From a bacterium (GTDB taxonomy: Bacteria > Electryoneota > RPQS01), in the NCBI GenBank assembly GCA_036504735.1, contig DASXUQ010000002.1, forward strand, positions 186,001-250,000: DNA of 64,000 bases. The letters run 5' to 3'. Position numbers and translations under genes: made by a program. The notes beneath the pieces were generated by a model. That model was not told where the DNA came from. It did no database searches and worked only from the letters and a program-made list of their open reading frames with translations. Shown in pieces: positions 1 to 7,883 of this stretch. The stretch's first letter is position 1. Each line of letters starts with the position of its first letter.

Positions 1-440
1 AAGCGTAATGGAATACTCCACAAAACCTCCCCTGTCCGCCTAAGCCATGTAACACCTTCCTAAAAGCCATGGAATCGGTTCTAAGTATAGTTCAACTTAT
101 GCGAAATGTCAAGGAATGGCTGTCCCTTACTCTTCCTGAACGGGTTATCAAGTGATCAGCGTAACTACCGACTATATCATGTTTTAGCTCAATTGGGTGG
201 ATAGGGATAGCCAAACAACAGCGTTTTTGTCGCCCAAATAAGAGGACAGCTTCAGTTTCCGGGCATCTCCGCGATTTTGTGGCGGAATGCCAAACTAAGT
301 ACAAGATTTTCATGCGGATGGTGGCTGTGGGCGGGAGCCTCTGCCACACATGGCCGCGCTGGCACTTTAGGTAAGTATAGGTTTATTATATATGTGTATC
401 ACGGATTCGTGGACGGGCGGGAGCCCGCCCCCAGACTGTT
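1..440. other. Left-edge stretch without a recognisable gene
   Basis: No reading frame here has recognisable domain sequence or a convincing ribosome binding site. A short G+C-rich perfect hairpin (7-bp arms GGGCGGG/CCCGCCC, positions 415-430) lies just past the stop of the remnant tail at 441-549 on the minus strand. Its T-tract is absent, so it is only a possible terminator. Confidence 0.5.
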
Positions 441-549
441 TTATTTCATCAGCAGCAGCTTCTTCTCGGCGGCGAGGCCGTTGACCCAAAATGCCACTTT
501 CTGACCCATCAGGTTCAGGTTGCAGACCTGCAACGGCGCAAAACGTTGT
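441..549 (-). pseudogene. Remnant of a C-terminal sorting-domain tail
   Basis: A short open stretch on the minus strand reads to a stop at 441-443 and ends ...AAEKKLLLMK. This resembles the last residues of the three intact FlgD/T9SS-type sorting domains in this window (ends NRMVLLK, GRMMLLK, TRKMLLLK). The upstream part is missing: the frame hits a stop about 36 codons back and then runs into the terminator beside the tRNA-Ser fragment. It is probably the stump of a secreted-protein gene cut by insertions at this tRNA locus. The match is short, so chance similarity is possible. Confidence 0.35.
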
Positions 550-593
550 CAACGGAATGCGATTCTCGGCAGGCAGGACACCCTAAAACAGAA

Positions 594-618
594 ACCCCCG
601 ACATTTCACGTCAGGGGT
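594..618 (-). terminator. Rho-independent terminator beyond the tRNA-Ser fragment
   Basis: A hairpin with a nine-position stem (one C/A mismatch) and 7-nt loop is followed on the minus strand by a T-rich tract. It sits 4 nt beyond the 3' end of the tRNA-Ser fragment at 623-680, where the terminator of the original tRNA gene should lie. Confidence 0.6.
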
Positions 619-622
619 CTTT

Positions 623-680
623 GCGGAGAGGCCGGGATTCGAACCCGGGGTACCGGTTGTGCCCGCACTCACGCCTTCCA
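623..680 (-). pseudogene. 3'-half fragment of tRNA-Ser (attachment-site scar)
   Basis: These 58 bases match the acceptor 3' strand, T-arm, variable arm and anticodon loop of the intact tRNA-Ser(GGA) at 30122-30214 with only a few differences. Identity stops abruptly inside the anticodon loop, after CTCACGCCTTCCA. No CCA is encoded here, unlike in the intact gene. The 5' half is absent. This is the expected scar (attL-like) of an element that integrated into a tRNA-Ser gene. A matching 5' half is found at 30242-30339. Confidence 0.8.
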
Positions 681-692
681 GGCTCTTCGGTT

Positions 693-1280
693 CTATGCCG
701 GATCCGTGGCGCTTGCGCGTCGAAACAGCAACGCGGATGTGACAAACAGCGCGATGAACAAGGCATTCAAAATGAAGACCCCCACCATACCGGGGGGTTC
801 ATCGAACGCAGGCCTCCAGAAAATCAGCGCAATAAGGGGAACCAACGCTTGAGCGAGTGCCGTCGCGAACAGCGCGCGCGCCATTCCACGGGGCCGAAAG
901 CGCGCGATGAAGGCACAGATGAATCCGACGGCAGGCACGCTGACATACAGCACCGTGGGGAGTTTGCCCTCGGACCCAATGATCCCGGCAGCGGCGTTCC
1001 CCCAAATCAGCAGCAATCCGGTCGCCACCGCGATGCCTACGGCAAAACGGTAGGCCTTGCTGTCTGACAACCTTGATATCAGCACATAGGTGAGACCGCT
1101 GCCGAACAAGAGGACGCCCATGAAAACAAAATCGAAGAAGGTCCAATTCCACCCCACCCCTTCAACTCCTCCATCCCGTATCGTCAAGAGCAGGGGTATC
1201 ACTAATATGGCCGTGGTTGCGAGCGCCACATACCATAGCCGGCGGCGGATGCTGCGGCGAACGGGAGAAACAGATACCAT
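693..1280 (-). CDS. Multi-pass membrane protein, unknown function
   Basis: The 195-residue protein has a basic N-terminus and about five or six hydrophobic segments separated by short loops, so it should sit in the inner membrane. No family motif is recognised. The start is supported by GGAGG five bases before ATG. The gene ends 12 bases from the tRNA-Ser fragment, so its 3' end marks the edge of an old insertion. It probably belongs to a small relic island (690-2240) together with the DUF1801 and DUF2087 genes that follow on the same strand. Confidence 0.7.
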   Translation of the reverse strand: MVSVSPVRRSIRRRLWYVALATTAILVIPLLLTIRDGGVEGVGWNWTFFDFVFMGVLLFGSGLTYVLISRLSDSKAYRFAVGIAVATGLLLIWGNAAAGIIGSEGKLPTVLYVSVPAVGFICAFIARFRPRGMARALFATALAQALVPLIALIFWRPAFDEPPGMVGVFILNALFIALFVTSALLFRRASATDPA

Positions 1281-1320
1281 TCACACCTCCGATGATCTCA
1301 ACTTTCGATCAGTTCGAGAT

Positions 1321-1737
1321 TCACTTCTTCTTCCCCGACATGTTCAGCGAGACGGCGGCACGGATGAGATTCCTGAACGCAGACTCATCCATCTTTTCTC
1401 CTTCATGGATATCTATTGCGCGGCGGGCGTTGCCTTCGAGGCTCGCGTTGAAAAGAGCCGCTGGATCACCCAGCGAAGCACCTTTGGGAAAAGTGAGCTT
1501 CACGGCTTTCTTGTACGACTCACCGGTACAGATGATCCCGTTGTGAGACCAGACCGGAACTTCCCATTTCCATTCTTCGGTGATTTCCGGATCGGCTTGT
1601 TTGATGAGTTCGCGGACATGGCGAAGCACGTCCCCGCGCCAATCCGCCAGTTCCGCGATTCTCGCGCTGATCAACTCGGAGGCTGATTTTCCGTCAGCGG
1701 TGTCAGTTTCTGTGCTTGTACGGTGCCGCTTATTCAC
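1321..1737 (-). CDS. DUF1801 (YdhG-like) protein
   Basis: The 138-residue protein has the DUF1801 pattern: a helix with LxDWRGDVLRHVRELI, then ADPEITEEWKWEVPVW, GESYKKAVKLTF and a C-terminal helical pair. DUF1801 proteins share a fold related to frataxin-like proteins and have no settled biochemical role. I chose the GTG start at 1737 because AAGGAG lies six bases before it; the TTG further upstream has no such site. A second, diverged DUF1801 gene lies at 31830-32261 on the other side of the integrative element. Confidence 0.8.
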   Translation of the reverse strand: MNKRHRTSTETDTADGKSASELISARIAELADWRGDVLRHVRELIKQADPEITEEWKWEVPVWSHNGIICTGESYKKAVKLTFPKGASLGDPAALFNASLEGNARRAIDIHEGEKMDESAFRNLIRAAVSLNMSGKKK

Positions 1738-1816
1738 GGTGCGCTCCTTGTCTCTTATTGACAAGTTCTATGGTCTATAGGCCGTCAGACTTGTAGATGA
1801 TGGCGACGCACTCCCA

Positions 1817-2116
1817 TCAAACAAGACGGCGGTAGGTTTTGCCATCCGGAGTTCGCTCGAAGAACCCGAATTCAATCAGATCCCGGCGCAGCGTGGCAAC
1901 GTCTTCAAACCGCGATTTCAGTTTCTGATTTACCTCAAGTGCGCTATAGGTCTTGTTGTTTTCGAACATTCCCGCAAGGTGCGCCAGGACAACGAGCTTC
2001 TTCTTGTCTTGTGACGGGTAGGCGTTCAGCGGGCCGTCGGAGGCTCCTTTGAAGAACGCTTTCAGGATGCTTTCTTTCTCAGCGTCGGGGATAGCATCAA
2101 GTTTTTGCTGGAGCAC
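1817..2116 (-). CDS. DUF2087-family protein
   Basis: This 99-residue protein looks like DUF2087: an N-terminal helix, a stretch similar to KKKLVVLAHLAGMFENNKTYSALEVNQKL, then LRRDLIEFGFFERTPDGKTYRRL. The layout is that of a small winged-helix-like domain often found alone or fused to ArsR/MarR-type regulators, so nucleic-acid binding is plausible. The GTG start has AAGGAG five bases upstream. It is probably the first gene of a minus-strand group with the DUF1801 gene. Confidence 0.75.
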   Translation of the reverse strand: MLQQKLDAIPDAEKESILKAFFKGASDGPLNAYPSQDKKKLVVLAHLAGMFENNKTYSALEVNQKLKSRFEDVATLRRDLIEFGFFERTPDGKTYRRLV

Positions 2117-2204
2117 GGTGACTCCTTTCTGAGTGAGTGTGGGATGGTCAGATTAAGGAACGGACAACGAATGGCACATGTTGGGCACATTAACCCCTAT
2201 TATA

Positions 2205-2241
2205 AAACGCACAAGCCCAAAAATCAAGGACTTGTGCGTTT
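2205..2241 (-). terminator. tRNA-type terminator at the left junction
   Basis: A perfect 11-bp stem (AAACGCACAAG / CTTGTGCGTTT) is followed on the minus strand by TTTTATAAT. It lies directly beside the left copy of the tRNA-Ser 3' core. A near-identical hairpin (30084-30120) stands at the equivalent place beside the intact tRNA, so this is a tRNA-Ser terminator left outside, or between, integrated elements. Confidence 0.7.
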
Positions 2242-2243
2242 TT

Positions 2244-2258
2244 GCGGAGAGACCGGGA
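2244..2258. repeat. Left attachment core (attL) of the integrative element
   Basis: GCGGAGAGACCGGGA is an exact copy of the acceptor/T-arm end of tRNA-Ser(GGA) at 30124-30138. Similarity to the region beside the intact tRNA continues to the left (terminator and a TTGGGCAC motif), but the sequence to the right is unrelated to the tRNA. This is what a tyrosine integrase leaves at the end distal to its own gene. Confidence 0.8.
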
Positions 2259-2389
2259 CTCTATGATGGATGAATTTGAAGTGGGCACTTCTGCCAGGCA
2301 CAGCTCCATAACACGTTGTTTTTTAGTGTGATTTTGGCAGATACTGTTTTGGCTTCGGTTGGGGTCTTTTAGGGATTTTGGCCATATTG

Positions 2390-2407
2390 TAGGCACAATT
2401 TAGGCAC
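2390..2407 (+). repeat. Putative integrase arm site, left
   Basis: TAGGCACAATTTAGGCAC differs at one base from the copy at 30050-30067, in the same orientation near the opposite end of the element. Paired short direct repeats inside each end are typical arm-type binding sites of tyrosine integrases or their directionality factors. GATTTTGGC-like words also recur on both sides. Confidence 0.5.
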
Positions 2408-2443
2408 TCACACGGGTACTGCACTGCCAGTGGCGGCAGCATT

Positions 2444-3133
2444 TCACAAACTCCGCCTTCCGCGCCTTCCCTTCTTCTCGCTGGACTGAAGGTAGGCGTC
2501 GAGATCAACCTTACGGAACTTCTTATTCCGCGTTCGCGGAATATCGCCTAACCTAGCCTTATCGTAAAGCGTCCATTTCGACATACCCAAGTACTTGGCT
2601 GCCTGTTCAGTATTCATCAAGTCAGGTGGCGTCTCGACGGATTTCATCGTCACTTCAGTGTCGGCCAAGGCGCGCTGAACCATATACGCATGCAGCGGGA
2701 TGTCATCCTGGTTGCTGTGAAGCTTCTTCTGGATTCCATCGTCCTTGACCATATCGCCGCTGACCACGAATACTCCGTCCCGTCCTACCATGAACCAGTA
2801 AACGAGGCAATCGTTCGGAGCGGTGATCGTCATCTGATGGACTCTGTCAAGCACCAAATTCTGCAGCTTGTACTTGGGCCGCAGTACAAGAGATATGAGA
2901 TCACCGGGCTTCGCGACTTCCTGAATGTACAGTTTGCCCTTCTCATTGATCGGAGGCGTGACTGTGACCTTCCGAAAATCGGCGGACATGGGGAAACCCG
3001 GAACATCGATGTACATCGCTTTCCGGCTAACAAGCGGAGCTTCGACTTCGACCGGCGGATCGAATTCGAACACGAGCTTGGTAGGCTTTTTGTCGGGTTC
3101 GTCAGAAAAGAGGATGTGACGCTTTACGATCAT
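2444..3133 (-). CDS. Excisionase-like helix-turn-helix protein
   Basis: The last third of this 229-residue protein is a classic excisionase-family HTH: MNTEQAAKYLGMSKWTLY followed by KARLGDIPRTRNKKFRKVDLDAYLQ, which is the helix_turn_helix_17/MerR-like fold of recombination directionality factors and small regulators. The N-terminal ~170 residues are beta-rich and unrecognised. It follows the subtilase gene by 43 bases on the same strand and is the gene closest to attL, where an excision or control factor would be placed. It is larger than a typical Xis, so a role as regulator of the neighbouring defence pair is also possible. Confidence 0.65.
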   Translation of the reverse strand: MIVKRHILFSDEPDKKPTKLVFEFDPPVEVEAPLVSRKAMYIDVPGFPMSADFRKVTVTPPINEKGKLYIQEVAKPGDLISLVLRPKYKLQNLVLDRVHQMTITAPNDCLVYWFMVGRDGVFVVSGDMVKDDGIQKKLHSNQDDIPLHAYMVQRALADTEVTMKSVETPPDLMNTEQAAKYLGMSKWTLYDKARLGDIPRTRNKKFRKVDLDAYLQSSEKKGRRGRRSL

Positions 3134-3176
3134 GTGATTCTTTCGCGCATGATATCAATGGGCACCTGCAGTGGTC

Positions 3177-5669
3177 TCACCCTTGATCGCCTCGATCCGT
3201 TCGTACGGTAACCGGAACAGTCACACGGACTGCTTGGGCGACGGGGATGTAAATATCGGCCGCTTCTTCAGGCGTGCGGATAGAAATGATCAGCGAATAC
3301 CGACAACGACTTGCCCATTTTCCCAGGTGGCTTCTTTCGCGCCACCAACCGACAGTGGGATATACTGCAATCAGGTGTGATGTCGCGAGATCAGCAGCGC
3401 TGCCTTCCCAGATATCAGAATGAATTGATCCGACGTTCCTTGCTTTCCCTATCTTCCACCTATCCGCCGGTCCTTCCGTGTCAACATCCGTATCCTCGTC
3501 ACGGGCCAGAGCGTTAATACGACGAACGAAATCCACTTCACTCTCTCTAGGGCCATTGATCTTAAAGCGGAGTCCATGGGAAGGGTATCGGTATCTGTCT
3601 TTCCAACCAACCTCGCCTGGCCCTGGTTGGATAAAATACGAAAGCGTGACGCGCATCTGGACGTTGGTTGGCCCCAGTGCCGCGAGGATATCTGTCGGCC
3701 ATGGCAAGTGATACAAATGCATGTCACGGGTCACATATCGACTATCTGTGGGATGCCGATCAAACGGCTGCAACTCCGCTTCGGAAATCAGCGTCAGTGA
3801 ATTCGATGCACAGTAAAGTGCTCGATCAAGATCAGGAACACCATAGCCGCATGCACGCAATACCTGGGAATAAACTGGTCGGGCAACATTTGTCGGAAGA
3901 AACTGGTGCAGCATTTCATCGGTCCAGTTAGCCGAATGTACAAGCAAGCCTCGGACAGTTTCCGGCCAGGAATTCGGATAAGCATTCTGAATCTGTGCTG
4001 CCATGTTCGCCGCGAGTGCGGTTGATGCGCTCGTTGCGTTAAAAGGCGCGAACTGTGCAATCGTCGGGTTGTGGTGCGTTGATAACAACTCCAGATCTTC
4101 ATGTGTCGTCGCGTAGGTAGGCCCAACAGCAACATTCCCACCTTCAAAAACCACATCAGGCTTGATCGGCCACTTCGCAGTAGGCCATGTCGAAGATGTT
4201 CTGCTGAATGGCGAAAGCCCCCTTGCTGGTGCCACCGGAGCAAAACCGACCATGGTCGGATCCTGAATCTGAATCTTCTCAGTGTAGGCCCCCACGGTTA
4301 GCGCATTCCACGACTGGCCCGGATCCTCCACCCCACTCACGATGTTGCTATTGGTGTAGTTACGCCATTTGGCTTCTTCTATGATGTTCCCGCTGCTGAT
4401 AATCATCAGGCGACGACTTTCGTCTTCGGCACCGGAAGTGATGTTGTCGATTTCCGCTGACCACGAGGTAGGGTTTCCCCTTGATGAATGATCCGGAGCA
4501 GTCACAGCCATGCAGATAACGCGCTTGCGCCCAGGTGCTCGAATCTCTGCGCGGCTGACTCCCTGTGCAGAAATGTACCCCCACAGGTCCCGCGAATTCT
4601 GGCGCGGCGGAGGAGGTAGTATCTTGGCGGACTCGAGTAAGTGACCGATCGTTACAACGTCGTTGTTCTGAAGCAGGTCGGTCAAATCACCATATAGCGC
4701 TGTACCTGCCATTAGAGTACCGTGACCATCATGATCATGCGTCCCCCATCCCGGATCCACAGTATGCATGTCGTCCGCTGCGAGGAACGGAGCGATCAGC
4801 AAGTGACCATTGTTAATGCCGGTGTCTAAGATACAGATCGCAACCTCATTGGCTCCGTTGTACCTTGTTCGCTGTCCCAAATCTTCCGCAAACAAAGTCT
4901 GATCGAGATTATTCATGTCAAGGAAGAAACTGCACACTTCCTTTGCCGGATGCATCTCTGCTACTACATCGGAGCACGTAATCATGTGTTCCAATCCAGC
5001 ACGGTTTGCCTTCGCCAATCGTACGGTCCGTTCAGGAAATGACAGGCTGTTTGCAGACACTTCAATGTCGACACGCTCTATGGCACGCTGAAGTTCACCA
5101 CTGGCCGTGCCATCTTCGTCTCGAAGCCACACTTCAACCCAACCTGGCTCCTGACCAGGAATCTGATTTCGTTCCTCCCGTATCCAGAATGATTCCAGCA
5201 CGGCACTACGAATGTTGGCTATGCTGTTGATCAGGTTTTGCCCCCGCCTGTTGCCTTCAAGATATTTGTCCAGCTTGCGGAGAAAGTACCCTCGTTGACT
5301 GAACGGCACATAGACGGTTGCAACAGTCCGGCGCCCATTGTCTTCATTCACTTCTTCCCGCACATTCAGCAGCCTAATCTGATCGCCTCGCCCCAGCTTC
5401 TCGAGGCTCTTGAATAGCAAATCGAATCCCGGTTCGCCTTCGAACTCGATGTACGCTCCCTCGCGTTCAGTGTATATTGCAGCTTCTTGGGCGCGTTCAT
5501 CGGCATCCCGCCATGCCTGATTCAGCCGCTCCCGAAGGAAGTTGCCGTGCGCTGCGCGGTCTCGATCTTGCCTCACCCTACGCTTCGAACTTCCACCAGT
5601 TGGGCTGGTGTACCGCTGCGTTTCATGCAGATTGCGCAGGAAAATGTGCTTGTACTGCTCCCCAGGCAT
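3177..5669 (-). CDS. ietS: IetS-like subtilisin (S8) family serine protease
   Basis: The 830-residue protein has a long N-terminal region rich in charged helices and, from about residue 275, an S8 peptidase domain: Asp in CILDTGI (about residue 282), His in HDGHGTLMAG (about 316) and Ser in ATSASTALAAN (about 545). There is no signal peptide, so it acts in the cytoplasm. Together with the AAA ATPase just upstream it matches the IetA-IetS pair, known as a plasmid toxin-antitoxin/incompatibility system and reported as an anti-phage system; the protease is the toxic effector. The start has AAGGAG six bases upstream, inside the end of the ATPase gene, so translation is probably coupled. The symbol is assigned by family and context. 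Confidence 0.8.
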   Translation of the reverse strand: MPGEQYKHIFLRNLHETQRYTSPTGGSSKRRVRQDRDRAAHGNFLRERLNQAWRDADERAQEAAIYTEREGAYIEFEGEPGFDLLFKSLEKLGRGDQIRLLNVREEVNEDNGRRTVATVYVPFSQRGYFLRKLDKYLEGNRRGQNLINSIANIRSAVLESFWIREERNQIPGQEPGWVEVWLRDEDGTASGELQRAIERVDIEVSANSLSFPERTVRLAKANRAGLEHMITCSDVVAEMHPAKEVCSFFLDMNNLDQTLFAEDLGQRTRYNGANEVAICILDTGINNGHLLIAPFLAADDMHTVDPGWGTHDHDGHGTLMAGTALYGDLTDLLQNNDVVTIGHLLESAKILPPPPRQNSRDLWGYISAQGVSRAEIRAPGRKRVICMAVTAPDHSSRGNPTSWSAEIDNITSGAEDESRRLMIISSGNIIEEAKWRNYTNSNIVSGVEDPGQSWNALTVGAYTEKIQIQDPTMVGFAPVAPARGLSPFSRTSSTWPTAKWPIKPDVVFEGGNVAVGPTYATTHEDLELLSTHHNPTIAQFAPFNATSASTALAANMAAQIQNAYPNSWPETVRGLLVHSANWTDEMLHQFLPTNVARPVYSQVLRACGYGVPDLDRALYCASNSLTLISEAELQPFDRHPTDSRYVTRDMHLYHLPWPTDILAALGPTNVQMRVTLSYFIQPGPGEVGWKDRYRYPSHGLRFKINGPRESEVDFVRRINALARDEDTDVDTEGPADRWKIGKARNVGSIHSDIWEGSAADLATSHLIAVYPTVGWWRERSHLGKWASRCRYSLIISIRTPEEAADIYIPVAQAVRVTVPVTVRTDRGDQG

Positions 5670-5672
5670 ACA

Positions 5673-6644
5673 TTACTCCTTTGTAGGTGCTTTGCGTGAA
5701 GCCTTTCGCTCCTTCAGCATACTAATCAGCAGGTCCGAATGGACACGGCGCTCATCATTCAGTATCGTTAACTTGATTGCATCCTTTGTAGCAAGAGTGA
5801 TCTCCGCATGGCTAAGCCCGTTACTGACACTTAACAGCGTCTTCCATTGGGCTGGCGCAGGCAGAAAAGAACCACATATGTTCTCTATCATCCGTTGCCT
5901 GTCCTTAGTCTGTGGCAAGGCATAGTAGAGGATGTCGTCAAACCGTCGGAATAGCGCGTCATCAAGCAGGTGTGGGCTATTCGATGCGGCGACGATCAAA
6001 CTCTCCGACCGATCCTGCTCCACGAACTGTAGAAACGCGTTAAGCACTCGGCGCATTTCGCCGACATCGTTATCCAAACCACGATCACTACCGATCGCAT
6101 CGAATTCGTCGAACAGATAGACCCCTGGCACTTCAAGCATCAGGTCAAATATCTGCCGAAGCTTGGCCGATGTCTCGCCCATGAACTTCGTCACCATCTT
6201 GTCCACCTGGATGCTGTGCAATTCGAGCCGCAGTTCGTGGGCAAGCACTCTTGCAGTCATGGACTTCCCTGTACCGGGTGGACCGATCAGGAGCGCCTTT
6301 CTGCGGTTCCCCAACCCATGGCTCTTCAACTTGTCCTGTTGCCGATATTCGTGAATGATGCGGTCGATGCGAACACAGAGTTCCTCCGGCACCACAAGCG
6401 CAGACTTCGGCGTATCTGGCTCCTCGGACAGCACCAGCCCCTTAAGATCCTGCCGATACAGTTTGACTATCGGCTTGGGCTCCTTACGCGCCTTGTCAAT
6501 TATATCGCGGATATCGTTAGCAAGCCCACCATGACCCTGTAACGCCTCATGCGCCGCCACCTGAAGTGCGGTCATAAAGAAGCGCTCTCCATCGCCGCTT
6601 AGGTGTGAACGGATCAGTGATTTAAGCTGTTCTGCTGTGGCCAT
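5673..6644 (-). CDS. ietA: IetA-like AAA ATPase
   Basis: This 323-residue protein is an AAA+ ATPase with Walker A GPPGTGKS (121-128), Walker B VYLFDE (175-180), a sensor-like AASNSP and an RRFD arginine-finger stretch. The N-terminal ~80 residues form a helical domain. In the IetAS arrangement the ATPase is the partner that restrains or directs the subtilase. The gene ends three bases before ietS and carries its ribosome binding site, so the two are one transcription unit. The start is supported by GAGG five bases upstream. Confidence 0.85.
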   Translation of the reverse strand: MATAEQLKSLIRSHLSGDGERFFMTALQVAAHEALQGHGGLANDIRDIIDKARKEPKPIVKLYRQDLKGLVLSEEPDTPKSALVVPEELCVRIDRIIHEYRQQDKLKSHGLGNRRKALLIGPPGTGKSMTARVLAHELRLELHSIQVDKMVTKFMGETSAKLRQIFDLMLEVPGVYLFDEFDAIGSDRGLDNDVGEMRRVLNAFLQFVEQDRSESLIVAASNSPHLLDDALFRRFDDILYYALPQTKDRQRMIENICGSFLPAPAQWKTLLSVSNGLSHAEITLATKDAIKLTILNDERRVHSDLLISMLKERKASRKAPTKE

Positions 6645-6755
6645 ATTGACCTCGTTTCATCTTGGCCGTACTGTGTAGCAACGCCCGCTCTGAGTCAGTG
6701 AAGTACGCAGGCATCGCAACTTCTTCTCGTCGAAAACATTTCCCGCTCTTAGGCG

Positions 6756-7883
6756 TTACTCGCCCGTGCGCCGTGCCCGCGCCTGTCGTATTCTCTGGCC
6801 TGTAACATCCAGGGTGATGTTTAGAACATTCTCGATGACTTCATTCGACACGAATCCATACCGCTTACCTCGATGGCCAATGAAATTCACGGCGTAGGGA
6901 GCTATGCCAGCGTGCCCAGCACTGCCCTGACGAAGAATGCGCAGGTCATATATCCTTTCATCCAGCCGCGAGATTACTGCAAGGTCACCTGGATCTGCAG
7001 CGCGTAGAGCACGTAGAGGCCCTGTACCAAGGCGAAAATCTAAGTTATTCTCGGCTTCGAAAGTGACCCTGCAGTTCTCGTCAACAATATCAAGATCCGG
7101 ATATTTGACCGTCACGATGCACGAGAATGTCTGTTTCTCCCCGCGCTGATTGGTAATCGTTAGAGGCGGGAAGAAATCAAAGCAGTCCCTGCTAAGCCAG
7201 AAATATTGCGTACCCCTCGCAGCAGCTGTGCCTGGAGCAGCATTAATGCGTATCGTGTCCGCGTGTCCGAGAGTAATCACGAGCGACACTCGGTCAGTGT
7301 CTTCCAAAGTCGGAGCTCCTACTACCTCGTCATAGAGGAGTCTCCAACCTGGGTCCGCCATAGCATTCAATCGCGGTGTGTAGATCTGCCATCCTTGCCG
7401 TTGTACACCTTCAAGCAACCCGTTCCAGTCGAAGCCAATCCCTCTTGTGAAGTCGCCGTCTAGAACTATCGAAGCCTCAACGTTCTGGGACATTCCTGGT
7501 CCGGTGAAGTTTCCGGAGCTTACTACCAGATGGCTTCCCTGTGGCGTTGAACATCCATAGCACTTTGCGTGCACCAGACGCTTCCGGTTAACGATCTGAA
7601 CCTCGGCACCGCAGCGCAGTAATTCCTCCACCACTTGCTTGCTAGTTAGCCGCTGTGCAGTGCTCCCCGCGAATAGCGCAGTCACTCTACCGCCATTCTC
7701 AACGTGCTTCGAGAACACTGGATAGAACCTCACTCCGCCATTGTAATTACCAAATCCAGACACAATGTAGATGTGCCCTTGGCCAGACACCATCTGTCGA
7801 ACCCACACATGTTCCAGCATTTTGATCAGGCTGTTAAGCGTGCCAGTGCTGTAAACAAGCGGGTGAATGGAGAATGTGTTCAT
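6756..7883 (-). CDS. PLD-fold restriction endonuclease, BfiI/NgoFVII type
   Basis: The 375-residue protein has a phospholipase-D-like nuclease half: HAK (His105, Lys107) followed by SSGN (122-125), the HxK...SxN signature that works without a metal ion. The C-terminal half is beta-rich and could be the DNA-recognition part, as the B3-like domain is in BfiI; this assignment is inferred. The ATG overlaps the stop of the upstream methyltransferase (ATGA), which fixes the start. Two methyltransferases directly upstream make a modification-modification-restriction operon. BfiI-type enzymes cut beside an asymmetric site, which explains the need for two methylases. The target sequence cannot be read from this. 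Confidence 0.8.
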   Translation of the reverse strand: MNTFSIHPLVYSTGTLNSLIKMLEHVWVRQMVSGQGHIYIVSGFGNYNGGVRFYPVFSKHVENGGRVTALFAGSTAQRLTSKQVVEELLRCGAEVQIVNRKRLVHAKCYGCSTPQGSHLVVSSGNFTGPGMSQNVEASIVLDGDFTRGIGFDWNGLLEGVQRQGWQIYTPRLNAMADPGWRLLYDEVVGAPTLEDTDRVSLVITLGHADTIRINAAPGTAAARGTQYFWLSRDCFDFFPPLTITNQRGEKQTFSCIVTVKYPDLDIVDENCRVTFEAENNLDFRLGTGPLRALRAADPGDLAVISRLDERIYDLRILRQGSAGHAGIAPYAVNFIGHRGKRYGFVSNEVIENVLNITLDVTGQRIRQARARRTGE

